From contig NZ_BDCU01000059.1 in the NCBI RefSeq assembly GCF_001618425.1, positions 1 through 64,000 of the forward strand: a DNA stretch of 64,000 nucleotides. Reading direction: 5' to 3'. Below are positions 16,458 through 26,662 of the stretch, piece by piece. This DNA comes from Nocardia fusca NBRC 14340. Its GTDB lineage: Bacteria > Actinomycetota > Actinomycetes > Mycobacteriales > Mycobacteriaceae. The position numbers and the translations under genes were made by a program. The notes below the pieces were generated by a model. That model had not been told where the DNA came from. It did not search any database and saw only the letters and a program-made list of their open reading frames with translations. How positions within the stretch are numbered: position 1 is the first letter of the stretch; each line of letters begins with the position of its first letter.

Positions 16458-16910
16458 ATGACGACCGCGCAGGCTGTGATGCACGAAGAAGTGGCCCATA
16501 TAGGGGTCCGTGACACGCTGGACATCGCGGCACAGCAGATGCGTCAACGCGGCATCGGCGCCCTGCCGATTTGCGATGGCGAAGGCAACCCGGTAGGCAT
16601 CGTCACCGATCGCGACATCGTCGTGAACTGTGTCGCGCTGGGACACAACCCCGCTACTGCCACCGCCGGTGAGTACGCCCAAGGGGACGAACTGCACACA
16701 GTGGAGACTGGTACCGATATCGGCGAGGCTCTGGCACTGATGGAGCGCTACCAGATCCGTCGGCTCCCGGTTACCGACCACGGCCGGCTGGTGGGCATCA
16801 TCACCGAAGCCGACCTGGCCCGGGAACTGCCGGAGCAGGAGGTCGGCGAGTTCGTCGAGGCGATATGCGAACCTCAGCTGCCCGCCCAGGCCGAAGCACC
16901 TACGGCGTAG
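16458..16910 (+). CDS. hrp1: Hrp1-like paired CBS domain protein
   Basis: 150 residues made of two CBS domains (about 8-60 and 75-130) and a short tail. It follows M. tuberculosis Rv2626c (Hrp1, 143 residues) almost residue by residue: MTTA start, GALPIC, LTDRDIV-like VTDRDIV, TATAGE, RRLPV, LVGIITEADLAR, LPE. Hrp1 is one of the most strongly DosR-induced proteins. Its structure shows a tight CBS pair with metal sites, but its ligand is not settled. Cys39 of GALPIC is kept. The ribosome site GGGAGG precedes ATG 16458. A DosR-like box lies 69 bases upstream. Confidence 0.93.
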   Translation: MTTAQAVMHEEVAHIGVRDTLDIAAQQMRQRGIGALPICDGEGNPVGIVTDRDIVVNCVALGHNPATATAGEYAQGDELHTVETGTDIGEALALMERYQIRRLPVTDHGRLVGIITEADLARELPEQEVGEFVEAICEPQLPAQAEAPTA

Positions 16911-16925
16911 GCACCTACGGCGTAG
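16896..16925 (+). repeat. Tandem 15-base duplication at the hrp1 stop codon
   Basis: GCACCTACGGCGTAG occurs twice back to back (16896-16910 and 16911-16925). The first copy encodes the last four residues and the stop codon; the second lies just after it. Each unit contains the imperfect dyad CTAC-GGC-GTAG. Confidence 0.9.
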
Positions 16926-16938
16926 CCGTCGCCACCGC

Positions 16939-18471
16939 TCATGGGTTCGGATTGCGGGAGACCGTAGCGGCCCGCGCCGCAGCCCCGTTCATCGGCGCTG
17001 CTGTCCGCTCCTCGCCGGCGAGATCATCCCAAACCCGGCAGGCCGCCGAGACCGACAACACCCGAGGCGCGTCGGTGTCGATATCCACTGCGTCCGGCCA
17101 GGGGTCAACGGCACCGGCCAAAGCAGTGGCGATCTGCGGGGTGGCCTCGGAAAGACTGTTGCCGCGGTGCCGGATCCGGTCAAGCGCCACGGTGGCCGGA
17201 CAGACACAGCGTATCGACCCGGTACATGCGCCCGCGGCCGATGCGGCGGTCTGAGCGACCTTTCGCTGGTCGGCATCGAGCCAGCTGGCGTCCAGAACGA
17301 CCGAGACGCCGGCACTGAGCAGCGTCTGCGCCCGGCGCACGAGCTCGGTGTACACGCGGTCCCTGTTCGCGAGGGAGTACGCGCCCCGATCGTAGACACC
17401 ACTTTCGCCGGCGATATCGCCGGTGGACCGTAGCTCCCGGCGCAGCCCGTCGCTGGACAGCACCACGGCTCCGGTCCGCGCCGCCAGTCCAGTGGCCAGT
17501 GTGGATTTGCCGGAACCGGGCAGACCGCCGACGAGGACGAGTCGCACCGCCGACCGTCGCAGATGGCCCACCGCGATCCGGAGATGCCGGTGCGCGCGGT
17601 CACCCGCGGCGGCATCGCCCTGCCCGGCACGGATCGCGTCGACCTTCGCACGGACCAGCGCACGGTAGGCGATGTAGTGGTCGACCAAGGATTCCGGGGC
17701 GGTGTCGCCGGATCGTCGACGATATTCATGCACAAGGGTTTCCGCGTGACCGGGGTGGCCCAGGAACTCCAGGTCCATAGCGAGGAACGCGATATCGTCG
17801 AGACAATCGACGTAGCGCAGCCGATCGTCGAAATCCAGGCAGTCGAGGATCCGGAACCCGTCGGACAGTTCGAAGATATCCTCGGCGAGGAGGTCACCGT
17901 GGCCGTCGACGATCCGTCCCCCGGCGATGCGGGTCTCCAGCAGCGGCCGCCGGCCGGACAGGTACCGCTGCGCCAGTGTTCTGATCGTGTCGAGCACCTC
18001 CGGGTCGAGGACATCGCCCCACTGTTGCCGCATGTTCGCCATAAGGTCGTTCCATCGCTCCGCCAGCGCCTCGACGGTGCCGGCGCGGTCGATATCGGGT
18101 CCACGCCGGGCCGTGGCGTGGAATGCCACCAGTGATTCCACCAGGCCCGACAGGTCGGGAGATCCACCCGAGCGGCCCTCGAGCCGGTTGGACAGCCGGG
18201 ATTCCTCGGGCAGGCGGCGCATCACGATCACCGGTTCGTCCGGCCCACCGGTGGGGTCGGTGAGGTGGGCGACGCCCAGGTAGATATCGGGGGCGAGTCT
18301 GCGATTCAGTGCGACCTCACGTACACAGGCCCGCTCTCGTAGTTCCGTGGTGCCGAAGTCGAGGAAATCGGTCGTGATCGGTTTCTTGGCCTTGTAGGCC
18401 CGGTCCCCGCACAGCACGACAACACCTGTGTGCGTTTCCCGCAGCTGAACGAACGTTCGCCCGACGATCAT
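16939..18471 (-). CDS. Rv2004c-like phosphotransferase-P-loop kinase fusion
   Basis: 510 residues in two parts. Residues about 10-330 resemble an aminoglycoside-phosphotransferase/protein-kinase-like fold (VVVLCGDRAYKAKKPI with the nucleotide-contact Lys, then VDGHGDLLAEDIF and ILDCLDFDDRLR as catalytic and metal loops). Residues about 335-500 are a P-loop kinase with VLVGGLPGSGKSTLATGL. This matches M. tuberculosis Rv2004c (498 residues), a DosR-regulon protein of unknown substrate. ATG 18471 overlaps the upstream PEP synthase stop by four bases (ATGA), so translation is coupled. The tight link to a PEP-synthase-type enzyme hints at a metabolic or regulatory phosphotransfer partner (inference). 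The longer open frame further upstream overlaps PEP synthase and is not real. Confidence 0.92.
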   Translation of the reverse strand: MIVGRTFVQLRETHTGVVVLCGDRAYKAKKPITTDFLDFGTTELRERACVREVALNRRLAPDIYLGVAHLTDPTGGPDEPVIVMRRLPEESRLSNRLEGRSGGSPDLSGLVESLVAFHATARRGPDIDRAGTVEALAERWNDLMANMRQQWGDVLDPEVLDTIRTLAQRYLSGRRPLLETRIAGGRIVDGHGDLLAEDIFELSDGFRILDCLDFDDRLRYVDCLDDIAFLAMDLEFLGHPGHAETLVHEYRRRSGDTAPESLVDHYIAYRALVRAKVDAIRAGQGDAAAGDRAHRHLRIAVGHLRRSAVRLVLVGGLPGSGKSTLATGLAARTGAVVLSSDGLRRELRSTGDIAGESGVYDRGAYSLANRDRVYTELVRRAQTLLSAGVSVVLDASWLDADQRKVAQTAASAAGACTGSIRCVCPATVALDRIRHRGNSLSEATPQIATALAGAVDPWPDAVDIDTDAPRVLSVSAACRVWDDLAGEERTAAPMNGAAARAATVSRNPNP

Positions 18472-20771
18472 CGCGGACCGGTGGCCGCACGGGCGTGGTC
18501 GAGGAGTAACCGTCGTTCGGCGGCATCGATCGCACGACGCGCGGCGGGGACGGCGTCGGGCGTGACCGATACGGAGGTGATCCCCATCCCGATCAGTTGC
18601 TCGATGAACTCCGGGTGGCTGGACGGCGCCTGCCCGCACAGCGAGGAGGTGATCCCCAGGGTGCGGGCCGCGGACACGATATTCGAGATGGCGTCCAGCA
18701 CAGCGGGGTCGGATTCGTCGAACAGCGGCGCGCATTCTACTGAGTCGCGGTCCACTCCCAGGGTCAGCTGGGTGAGGTCGTTGCTGCCGATCGAGACTCC
18801 GTCGATACCCAGGCCGACGTATTCGGGGAGCCAGTAGAGGACCGACGGGACTTCGGCCATCACCCAGCGATGCATTCCGCGCTGGTGGCGTAGCGGACCG
18901 GCATCCACCAGTTCCAGGCACGCTTCGAGTTCCCACCGGGTCCGGACGAACGGGATCATCAAATGCAGGTTGGGGGTTCGTTCCCGGACCTCGGCCAGTG
19001 CGGTGAGCTCGAGCTGGAAGACCTCGGGATCCTTGGTGTAGCGATAACAGCCGCGGTAGCCGATCATCGGATTGTGTTCGAGCGGCTCGTGGCGTTCCCC
19101 ACCGACGAGTGCCCGGAATTCGTTGCTGCGCAAATCGGTTGCGCGGTAGATCACCGGACGCGGGGCGAACGCGGTGGTGATATCGGTCAGGGCACCGACC
19201 ATACGGTCGAGGAACGCGCGTTGCTCGCCACGAGCGATCACTTCGCGTGGGTGCATATTGTCCAGCGCCCGGGTCAGCAGTATCTCGGCACGCAGCAATC
19301 CGACGCCGTCGGTATCGGCGGCCGCTGCCCGCTGCGCGGCTTCGGGAAGGGCGATGTTCACATACAGCCTGGTCGCCGTGGGCGTGAGTGGCGCGTGGAC
19401 GGTAGCGGCCCGATCGGCCGGCGCGGTGAGTACGGGAGCGCCGGTGGGCCTGCCCGCGCGGACCTCACCCGCCGAGCCGTCGACGGTGACCGTGTCACCG
19501 TCGGTGAGGGTAGTGGTGGCCGATCGTGCGCCGACCACGCAAGGTACTCCGAGTTCGCGGGCGACGATCGCCGCGTGACAGGTCATTCCACCGCTGTCGG
19601 TGACCACGGCGGCTGCCCGGTTGATGGTCGGCAGCCAATCCGGGTTGGTCATCGGGGCGACCAGGATCTCACCCGGCTGTAGGGCGTCACCCTGGTCGGG
19701 GGAGGACAGTACGCGGACGGTTCCCCCGGCGGTGCCGGGCGCGGCGCCCAATCCGCGCACTAGCACCGTTGCCGGCGACAGGTCGGGGGAGGAAGCAGGT
19801 CGCGATTCGCGCATAGTGGTGATGGGTCGGGCTTGCACCAGCCACAGTGAATCTTCGTCGTAGACCCACTCGACATCTTGGGGTCGGCCGTCGTGGTGCT
19901 GTTGTACCGCCATCGCGAGCTGGGCCACCTCGACGGCTTCGTGCTCGGTCAGGGGCGGCGTCGTTTTGTCGTCGTCGGCGACTTCGATGCGGCGGTCTCC
20001 GTCCGGTCCGGCGACGATGGCGAAATCCTGGTGGCCGGGCCGGTGTTCGAGTAGATGAGGTCCGGCGGTGTCGAGAATGTAGGTATCGGGACGGGTGGTC
20101 CCGGACACCACGACCTCGCCCTGGCCGCGGGCCGCATCGATGACGATCCGGTCCCGGCGGCCGGTGGCCGGGTCCGCCGTGAACGCGACCCCGGCCCGGC
20201 GGGCGTCGACCATCTGCTGCACCACCACAGCCATGGCCGGGGTTTGGTGCATACCCCGGCGGGCGCGATAGGTCAGGACCCGCGGAGTGAAAAGAGAGGC
20301 CCAGCAGTCGAACACCGCCTCGACAAGGTGCTGTTCGCCGCGCACATTGGTGCGGGTGAGGTTCATCCCGGCGAAAGAAGAGGTGGCGCTGTCCTCACCG
20401 ACCGCTGAGGATCGAACAGCCACCCGGAGGTCCTTGCCGAGTGCGTGGTAGGCGGCGAGAAGGGCGGTCCTGGCCGAGGGATCGAGGGTGCAGGCGTGGA
20501 CGAGTTCACGCATGCGCCGGCACAGGACGTCCACGCGATCGGGGTCGGCGGCCTCGGCGGCTCGTAGGGCTTCGCCGTGCAAGGAGGAGAGTTCGGCGCC
20601 GTGCGCTCCCTGTCCGATCACCTGCTCATAGCAGGAGCGCAGTATGACGAAACCCGGCGGTACCGGGAGGCCGGCGGCTACCAGTTCACCGAGGTTGGCG
20701 CCTTTACCACCGGCCTCGTCGGTATCGGCCAGGCGCAGTTGATCGAACGCCGCGACGTAGGCACCCATCAT
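18468..20771 (-). CDS. ppsA: Phosphoenolpyruvate synthase (PpsA-type)
   Basis: 767 residues, slightly shorter than E. coli PpsA (792). Three domains are visible: an N-terminal ATP-grasp/PPDK_N domain starting GGKGANLGELVAAGLPVPPG, the swivelling phosphohistidine domain with GGMTCHAAIVARELGVPCVVG (His near residue 398), and the C-terminal PEP/pyruvate domain with GSNDLTQLTLGVDRDS and the catalytic Cys in SLCGQAP (near 710). The reaction is pyruvate + ATP + water to PEP + AMP + phosphate, feeding gluconeogenesis. Two ATG codons (20771, 20768) follow AAGGGAG; the first overlaps the DUF2267 stop. It is flanked by overlaps on both sides, so DUF2267, ppsA and the Rv2004c-like gene are one translation-coupled unit. 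Confidence 0.95.
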   Translation of the reverse strand: MMGAYVAAFDQLRLADTDEAGGKGANLGELVAAGLPVPPGFVILRSCYEQVIGQGAHGAELSSLHGEALRAAEAADPDRVDVLCRRMRELVHACTLDPSARTALLAAYHALGKDLRVAVRSSAVGEDSATSSFAGMNLTRTNVRGEQHLVEAVFDCWASLFTPRVLTYRARRGMHQTPAMAVVVQQMVDARRAGVAFTADPATGRRDRIVIDAARGQGEVVVSGTTRPDTYILDTAGPHLLEHRPGHQDFAIVAGPDGDRRIEVADDDKTTPPLTEHEAVEVAQLAMAVQQHHDGRPQDVEWVYDEDSLWLVQARPITTMRESRPASSPDLSPATVLVRGLGAAPGTAGGTVRVLSSPDQGDALQPGEILVAPMTNPDWLPTINRAAAVVTDSGGMTCHAAIVARELGVPCVVGARSATTTLTDGDTVTVDGSAGEVRAGRPTGAPVLTAPADRAATVHAPLTPTATRLYVNIALPEAAQRAAAADTDGVGLLRAEILLTRALDNMHPREVIARGEQRAFLDRMVGALTDITTAFAPRPVIYRATDLRSNEFRALVGGERHEPLEHNPMIGYRGCYRYTKDPEVFQLELTALAEVRERTPNLHLMIPFVRTRWELEACLELVDAGPLRHQRGMHRWVMAEVPSVLYWLPEYVGLGIDGVSIGSNDLTQLTLGVDRDSVECAPLFDESDPAVLDAISNIVSAARTLGITSSLCGQAPSSHPEFIEQLIGMGITSVSVTPDAVPAARRAIDAAERRLLLDHARAATGPR

Positions 20772-21241
20772 CGGCTCCCTTCGTTGTCGGTACCGGCTGT
20801 GGTGAATGTGCTGTTCAGCAGATCGCCGGTCAGCAGTCGGCGCAGCGGTGCGGGAAGTTCCGCCAGCAGGCGGTGCAGCTGCCCCGCGGAGAAGAGTTCG
20901 CTCAGGGCTTCGGTGACCGCGCCGAGCAGGGCGGCTGCCTCGTCGTCGGAGACACCGGCCTCGGTGGCGAACTGCGCGAGAAACAAGTCCACTGTATGTA
21001 GGCGTGGCGGCTCGGCGGGCACCCAGCCCTCATAGAAGGCGCCGCGGAACAACTCCGGCAGTTGAGCGGCCAGCCGCGCCGCGGTCCCGGCACCGACGCT
21101 GTCACGTACCGTATGCAGCCATGCCCGCAGTACCCGGTGCGCGAAAACACGGTCGTAGGTGCCCAGATCGTTCGTGACCGTCCGCAACCATTCATGCGCG
21201 GTGTGTACGGCCGGTGCCAGTGGATCACGCGAATACGACAC
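20768..21241 (-). CDS. DUF2267 domain protein
   Basis: 157 residues. The DUF2267 core is seen in LAPAVHTAHEWLRTVTNDLG, the HRVLRAWLHTVRDSVG helix pair, and QLPELFRGAFYEGWVP. GTG 21241 is chosen because GAGAGG lies seven bases upstream and homologues start here; the longer open frame is spurious. DUF2267 proteins are small helical proteins of unknown function, often near stress genes. It heads the leftward unit with ppsA and the Rv2004c-like kinase, and its stop overlaps the ppsA start. A paralogue with a longer tail lies at 31262, also in front of a larger dormancy gene. Confidence 0.9.
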   Translation of the reverse strand: MSYSRDPLAPAVHTAHEWLRTVTNDLGTYDRVFAHRVLRAWLHTVRDSVGAGTAARLAAQLPELFRGAFYEGWVPAEPPRLHTVDLFLAQFATEAGVSDDEAAALLGAVTEALSELFSAGQLHRLLAELPAPLRRLLTGDLLNSTFTTAGTDNEGSR

Positions 21242-21444
21242 GGGCGGTCCTCTCCGCGGGAGCGGCGACGGCAGCCCAGGTGATTCGGCAGCCGTTCGGT
21301 CGCGCTCCGTTCGGCACGACGAGGGACGAAGTGGCTCCCCACGCGACCACGCACAGGGACACGGGCGCGGGAGTCTGCGACTGCATGGGTTCAGGGTCGT
21401 CGATGTGTGGTGTGCCGGATCAGAGGCGTCGTGCCCGGGCCACC

Positions 21445-21458
21445 GAGACCTAGGACCT
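21445..21458. promoter_or_regulatory. DosR-box-like site, DUF2267/ppsA side
   Basis: On the minus strand AGGTCCTAGGTCTC, 11 of 14 matches to GGGACYWWRGTCCC, and 11 of 14 identical to the dosR-promoter site at 44741. It lies about 205 bases before the DUF2267 start. Confidence 0.45.
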
Positions 21459-21620
21459 CTCTTGGGCAGGGTCGGGTGTTCGGGCCTGGAATCGGACCCG
21501 AGACGCAGCGGTCGATAATGGGCGGTGAAGTCGCCACGCCCGTAGAGCCCGTATCTGCCGGCACCTGCCGCTTCTCGTAGCAGCGATCGGGCGCGGGACC
21601 CGTGTCCGAGGGTGGGGCGA

Positions 21621-21634
21621 GGGATTTTCGGCCC
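21621..21634. promoter_or_regulatory. DosR-box-like site upstream of pfkB
   Basis: GGGATTTTCGGCCC, 13 of 14 matches to the skewed box GGGACTTTCGGCCC, 119 bases before the pfkB start. It is one of the best sites in the window. Confidence 0.6.
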
Positions 21635-21752
21635 TTTCGGCGTCGACGTGAGTCGTTGTGATCGATGACCGCCGCCTCTATGGCATAGGGCCGGGCGCGG
21701 TGTGGAATCGGCGTGTGCCACACGCTGGACCCGACTCTCCAGGAGGCCACTT

Positions 21753-22706
21753 GTGCCGCCCATTGTCACAGTGACGATGAATCCGACGATCGATCTGTCC
21801 ACCAGCGCCGACCGGGTGGTGTCAACGGAGAAGATACGGTGCGCACAGCCGCGGATGGATCCGGGCGGCGGCGGTATCAATGTCGCGCGCACCGCTCTCG
21901 CTCTTGGTGAGCCGGTATTGGCTGTTCTACCCGCCGGTGGACCCACGGGTGATGTGCTGCAGGGATTGCTCGATGATGCGGGCCTACCGCGACGAGTCGT
22001 CCCGATCGGCGGATCGACGCGAGAGAGCTTCGTGATTACGGAGACCAGTTCCGGTCGGCAGTTCCGCTTCGTCCTGCCCGGACCGACGCTGACCGGTCCC
22101 GAGTGGAACGACTGTCTCGACGCCGCCGTGCACGCGGCACGCTCCGCGCACTACGTGGTGGCCAGCGGAAGTCTGCCGCCCGGCGTACCGGCCGATTTCT
22201 ATCGGACACTCGCGGAGCGAGTCGCACAGCTGGGGTGCCGATTCGTACTCGACACCTCGGGCGAAGCCCTGCGGCGGGTTCACCACGGCGTGTTCTTGAT
22301 GAAGCCGAGCGCGCGTGAACTCGCCGAATACGCCGGCCGTCCACTGCCCGACCGTGCCAGCCAGGTGACCGCGGCCCGGGAACTGATCGCCGCCGGGGCC
22401 AGCGAGTTCGTCGTGGTGTCACTGGGCGCCGACGGGGCACTGGCGGTCGGCCCGGATTCGTGGGAGGCATTGCCCGCGACAGCGGTTCCGATCGCGAGCG
22501 CAGTCGGGGCCGGAGATGCGATGGTCGCGGGCATGACCGTGGGATTCGCCCGGGGGCTGTCCCGGACCGAAGCGATGCAACTGGGTATTGCCGCGGCCTC
22601 GGCCACCCTGGTGACCGCCGGAACCAGCCCCGGCCACCCTGACGTCATCACCCGGCTGTTCGGTTCACCCACCGCGACCTCGGTACCGGCGGTACGGGAC
22701 GCGTAG
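21753..22706 (+). CDS. pfkB: PfkB-family sugar kinase (6-phosphofructokinase 2 type)
   Basis: 317 residues with ribokinase/PfkB hallmarks: N-terminal VTVTMNPTIDLS, the substrate loop RMDPGGGGINVARTALALG, and the C-terminal anion-hole signature SAVGAGDAMVAGM with its catalytic Asp. The likely reaction is fructose-6-phosphate + ATP to fructose-1,6-bisphosphate. M. tuberculosis PfkB (Rv2029c) is a DosR target beside hspX and Rv2030c. GTG 21753 follows AGGAGG by six bases, so the upstream in-frame ATG is rejected. It leads a rightward series toward the SRPBCC gene and the CBS-PDH operon. 1-phosphofructokinase or tagatose-phosphate kinase activity is a possible alternative. Confidence 0.94.
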   Translation: MPPIVTVTMNPTIDLSTSADRVVSTEKIRCAQPRMDPGGGGINVARTALALGEPVLAVLPAGGPTGDVLQGLLDDAGLPRRVVPIGGSTRESFVITETSSGRQFRFVLPGPTLTGPEWNDCLDAAVHAARSAHYVVASGSLPPGVPADFYRTLAERVAQLGCRFVLDTSGEALRRVHHGVFLMKPSARELAEYAGRPLPDRASQVTAARELIAAGASEFVVVSLGADGALAVGPDSWEALPATAVPIASAVGAGDAMVAGMTVGFARGLSRTEAMQLGIAAASATLVTAGTSPGHPDVITRLFGSPTATSVPAVRDA

Positions 22707-22729
22707 TAGGGACCGAGGACCGGATACCC

Positions 22730-22743
22730 GGGACCATCGGCCC
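22730..22743. promoter_or_regulatory. DosR-box-like site upstream of SRPBCC gene
   Basis: GGGACCATCGGCCC, 12 of 14 matches to the skewed box, 65 bases before the SRPBCC start in the short pfkB-SRPBCC gap. Confidence 0.55.
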
Positions 22744-22807
22744 TGACCCGCGCGGACCGGCATGGGTGGACTGGGGATGACGAATCACTTCGGCACAAGG
22801 GGCTCCC

Positions 22808-23683
22808 ATGCGCTCGATGCTGCTACCCGTTGCCACCGTGGTCACCGCGACCGGGGCGGCCGTTCTGCTGAGGCATCGCATGCTGCGCTGGGGCGCGACC
22901 GGCGAAGAGATCTCGGCGAGCTATCCCGGCGACGACTTCATCGGTCGACCACGTTCACGGTCGACCATGGCGACGACTCTTCCCGCTCCCCCGGCAGCAG
23001 TCTGGCCGTGGCTGATTCAGATGGGCGCCGACCGTGCCGGGTGGTACAGCTGGGACCAGTTGGACAACGCAGGCCGTCCCAGCACGAACGAGGTCGTCGA
23101 AGAGTGGCAGGACCTGCGAGCCGGCGATCGGATCCCGGCGACCGCCGACGGCCGCTTCTTTTTCACCGTGGCCGCGGCCGAGTACCCGTCGACCCTGGTC
23201 CTACGGAGCGACTTCGCCCTCCCCGATGGTCGCCCGCTCGACCCCGCGGAACCCGACCCGCGTGCCTTCGCCCGCGGAGTATGGGGCTTTCACCTGCGCG
23301 AACTACCCGATAACAAGACGCGACTGGTGGTCCGGACCATCGGCCGGGACGCCCCGCGCGCCATCACCGCCGTGTTCGACACGCTTTTCGGCGAACCCGC
23401 TCACCTGATCATGCAAGCACGCCAGTTCCACAACCTGGCACAGCGGGTGCGGTCCGCTGCGGCAAGTAGCTCCTCGGCCGGGTCGGCCGCTGCGGTAGCG
23501 ATGCGGCCGCCGCAGGTCACCGACGAGGCCGACCCCGGACCCCGGCAGTCATCGGCGATAGCGCCCCGGGCCCGCAGCAGTACCCCGACCCCGACTCCTC
23601 GGCCTACCTCGGCGACTACGGCGGCACCGGACACAGGCACGGAAAGCCGGCCACCTGCGGCCCCCGACCGGTCGAAGAAGTGA
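22808..23683 (+). CDS. SRPBCC-fold protein with disordered tail
   Basis: 291 residues. An N-terminal hydrophobic stretch (MLLPVATVVTATGAAVLL) could anchor it in the membrane. Residues about 45-215 form a START/SRPBCC-like ligand-binding domain: TLPAPPAAVWPWLIQMGADR, WYSWDQLDN, GDRIP and a C-terminal long helix around LIMQARQFHNLAQRV. The last 75 residues are Pro/Ser/Thr/Ala-rich and probably disordered. ATG 22808 follows AAGGGG. The ligand is unknown; the fold binds lipids or other hydrophobic compounds. It lies between pfkB and the CBS-PDH operon, with a DosR-like box before it and another overlapping its stop codon. Confidence 0.85.
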   Translation: MRSMLLPVATVVTATGAAVLLRHRMLRWGATGEEISASYPGDDFIGRPRSRSTMATTLPAPPAAVWPWLIQMGADRAGWYSWDQLDNAGRPSTNEVVEEWQDLRAGDRIPATADGRFFFTVAAAEYPSTLVLRSDFALPDGRPLDPAEPDPRAFARGVWGFHLRELPDNKTRLVVRTIGRDAPRAITAVFDTLFGEPAHLIMQARQFHNLAQRVRSAAASSSSAGSAAAVAMRPPQVTDEADPGPRQSSAIAPRARSSTPTPTPRPTSATTAAPDTGTESRPPAAPDRSKK

Positions 23684-23693
23684 CTTTGGTACC
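23680..23693. promoter_or_regulatory. DosR-box-like site upstream of CBS-PDH operon
   Basis: GTGACTTTGGTACC, 12 of 14 matches to GGGACYWWRGTCCC. It spans the TGA stop (23681-23683) of the SRPBCC gene and lies 112 bases before the CBS-BON gene. It would give the six-gene operon its own DosR promoter. Confidence 0.55.
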
Positions 23694-23804
23694 GGAGCAC
23701 GGGGGTTTTCGCCTGTGGAGGACGGGGGCGGGCCCGACCCACACTTGTTTCGTGGATGCTCCGGTCGCCGAGATCGATCGCCGACCGGCGAGAGGAGGCG
23801 GGCC

Positions 23805-24874
23805 ATGAGACATATGACAGTCGCCGAAGTGATGACCGAGGACGTCGTCGGCATCGATGTGGACACCTCCTTTCACGATGTCGTGCAGACACTCGCTCAC
23901 CATCGGATCAACGGCGCACCGGTGCTCGATGCCGACCGACATTGCGTCGGCATGGTGACCGAAGCCGATCTCCTCGCCCGGCAGGCACGCCTCGGTGGTC
24001 CGATCCCGGGCACCGTGTGGTCGGCGGTGTGGCGGAAGATGTTCGCTCGCAAGAGCGAGGCCGTCACCGCGCGGCAACTGATGAGCGCACCGGTGGTCAC
24101 GCTCATGTCCGAAACCAGTGTGTCGGCCGCGGCGGCCACCCTCGCCCGGCACGATCTGCACTGCGCTCCGGTGATCGATTCCGGCGGGCGCCTGGTCGGC
24201 ATCGTGAGCCGCAAAGACGTACTGGGTGTGTACCTGCGCCCGGACGCCGAATTGACAGTGGTGATCCGGGACAAAGTACTACGCCGCAAGTTGCGGCTTC
24301 CGCCCGGTGCGGTCTCGGCCGAGGTACACGACGGTGTCGTCACGTTGAAGGGCACGACCGAGCCGACCATGATCGGTCTGATCGGTGCACTGGTCGCGGC
24401 TGTCGACGGTGTCGTCGAGGTGCGCAATCTGCTCATTGCCGATACCGCTCGCGCACTGATGCATACGGGTGTGCACAGCCTCACTGCCCAGGAATCGGTC
24501 GCCACGGCCGCACGACAGATGCGCACCGAGGATATCGGGTCGTTATTGGTCCTCGACGACGCCGGTGCGATCACCGGTATCGTCACCGATCGCGATCTGG
24601 TGCTGCGCTGCGTGGCCGACGGTATGGACGCGGAGCAGACGACAATCGGGACCGTCGCATCGGACGATGTGGTCACCGTGGATGCCGACCGCCACGTCGC
24701 CGACGTCGTGGCCACCCTGCGCGCACACAGGCTTCATCGCGTACCGGTCGTCTCCCACAACCGCCCGGTCGGGATCGTTTCCGAAGCGGATATCGCCCGC
24801 CGGCTTCCGCGCGGTGCCTGCGGGAATCTGATGGCAGATCTACACGCCGCACAGCGGACCGGAACGACCCGCAG

Positions 24875-24878
<4 letters not shown>
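23805..24878 (+). CDS. CBS-BON-CBS sensor protein
   Basis: 357 residues: a CBS pair (about 6-150, with an insert QARLGGPIPGTVWSAVWRKM between CBS1 and CBS2), a BON domain (about 155-220, LRLPPGAVSAEVHDGVVTLK), then a second CBS pair (about 225-345, with IVTDRDLVLRC and VGIVSEADIARRL). CBS pairs usually bind adenine nucleotides and BON domains are membrane or lipid associated; four CBS motifs around a BON is a rich sensory layout. ATG 23805 has GAGAGGAGG. Its stop overlaps the next start (ATGATG at 24875), so it is the coupled first gene of the acyl-CoA synthetase/PDH operon. It could sense adenylate charge for the operon products (inference). Confidence 0.92.

Positions 24879-26658
<1,780 letters not shown>

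Positions 26659-26662
<4 letters not shown>

Larger units (their letters stand above)
21242..21752. other. Divergent promoter region, DUF2267 operon and pfkB
   Basis: 511 bases with no convincing gene; open frames here lack ribosome sites and domains. It holds two DosR-box-like sites (21445 and 21621), one suited to each direction. Confidence 0.5.

Noticed and set aside
16939..18936. Longer start for the Rv2004c-like gene (up to 18936)
   Set aside because: The extra 155 codons overlap ppsA in another frame and have shadow composition; ATG 18471 gives the ATGA overlap and the family N-terminus.
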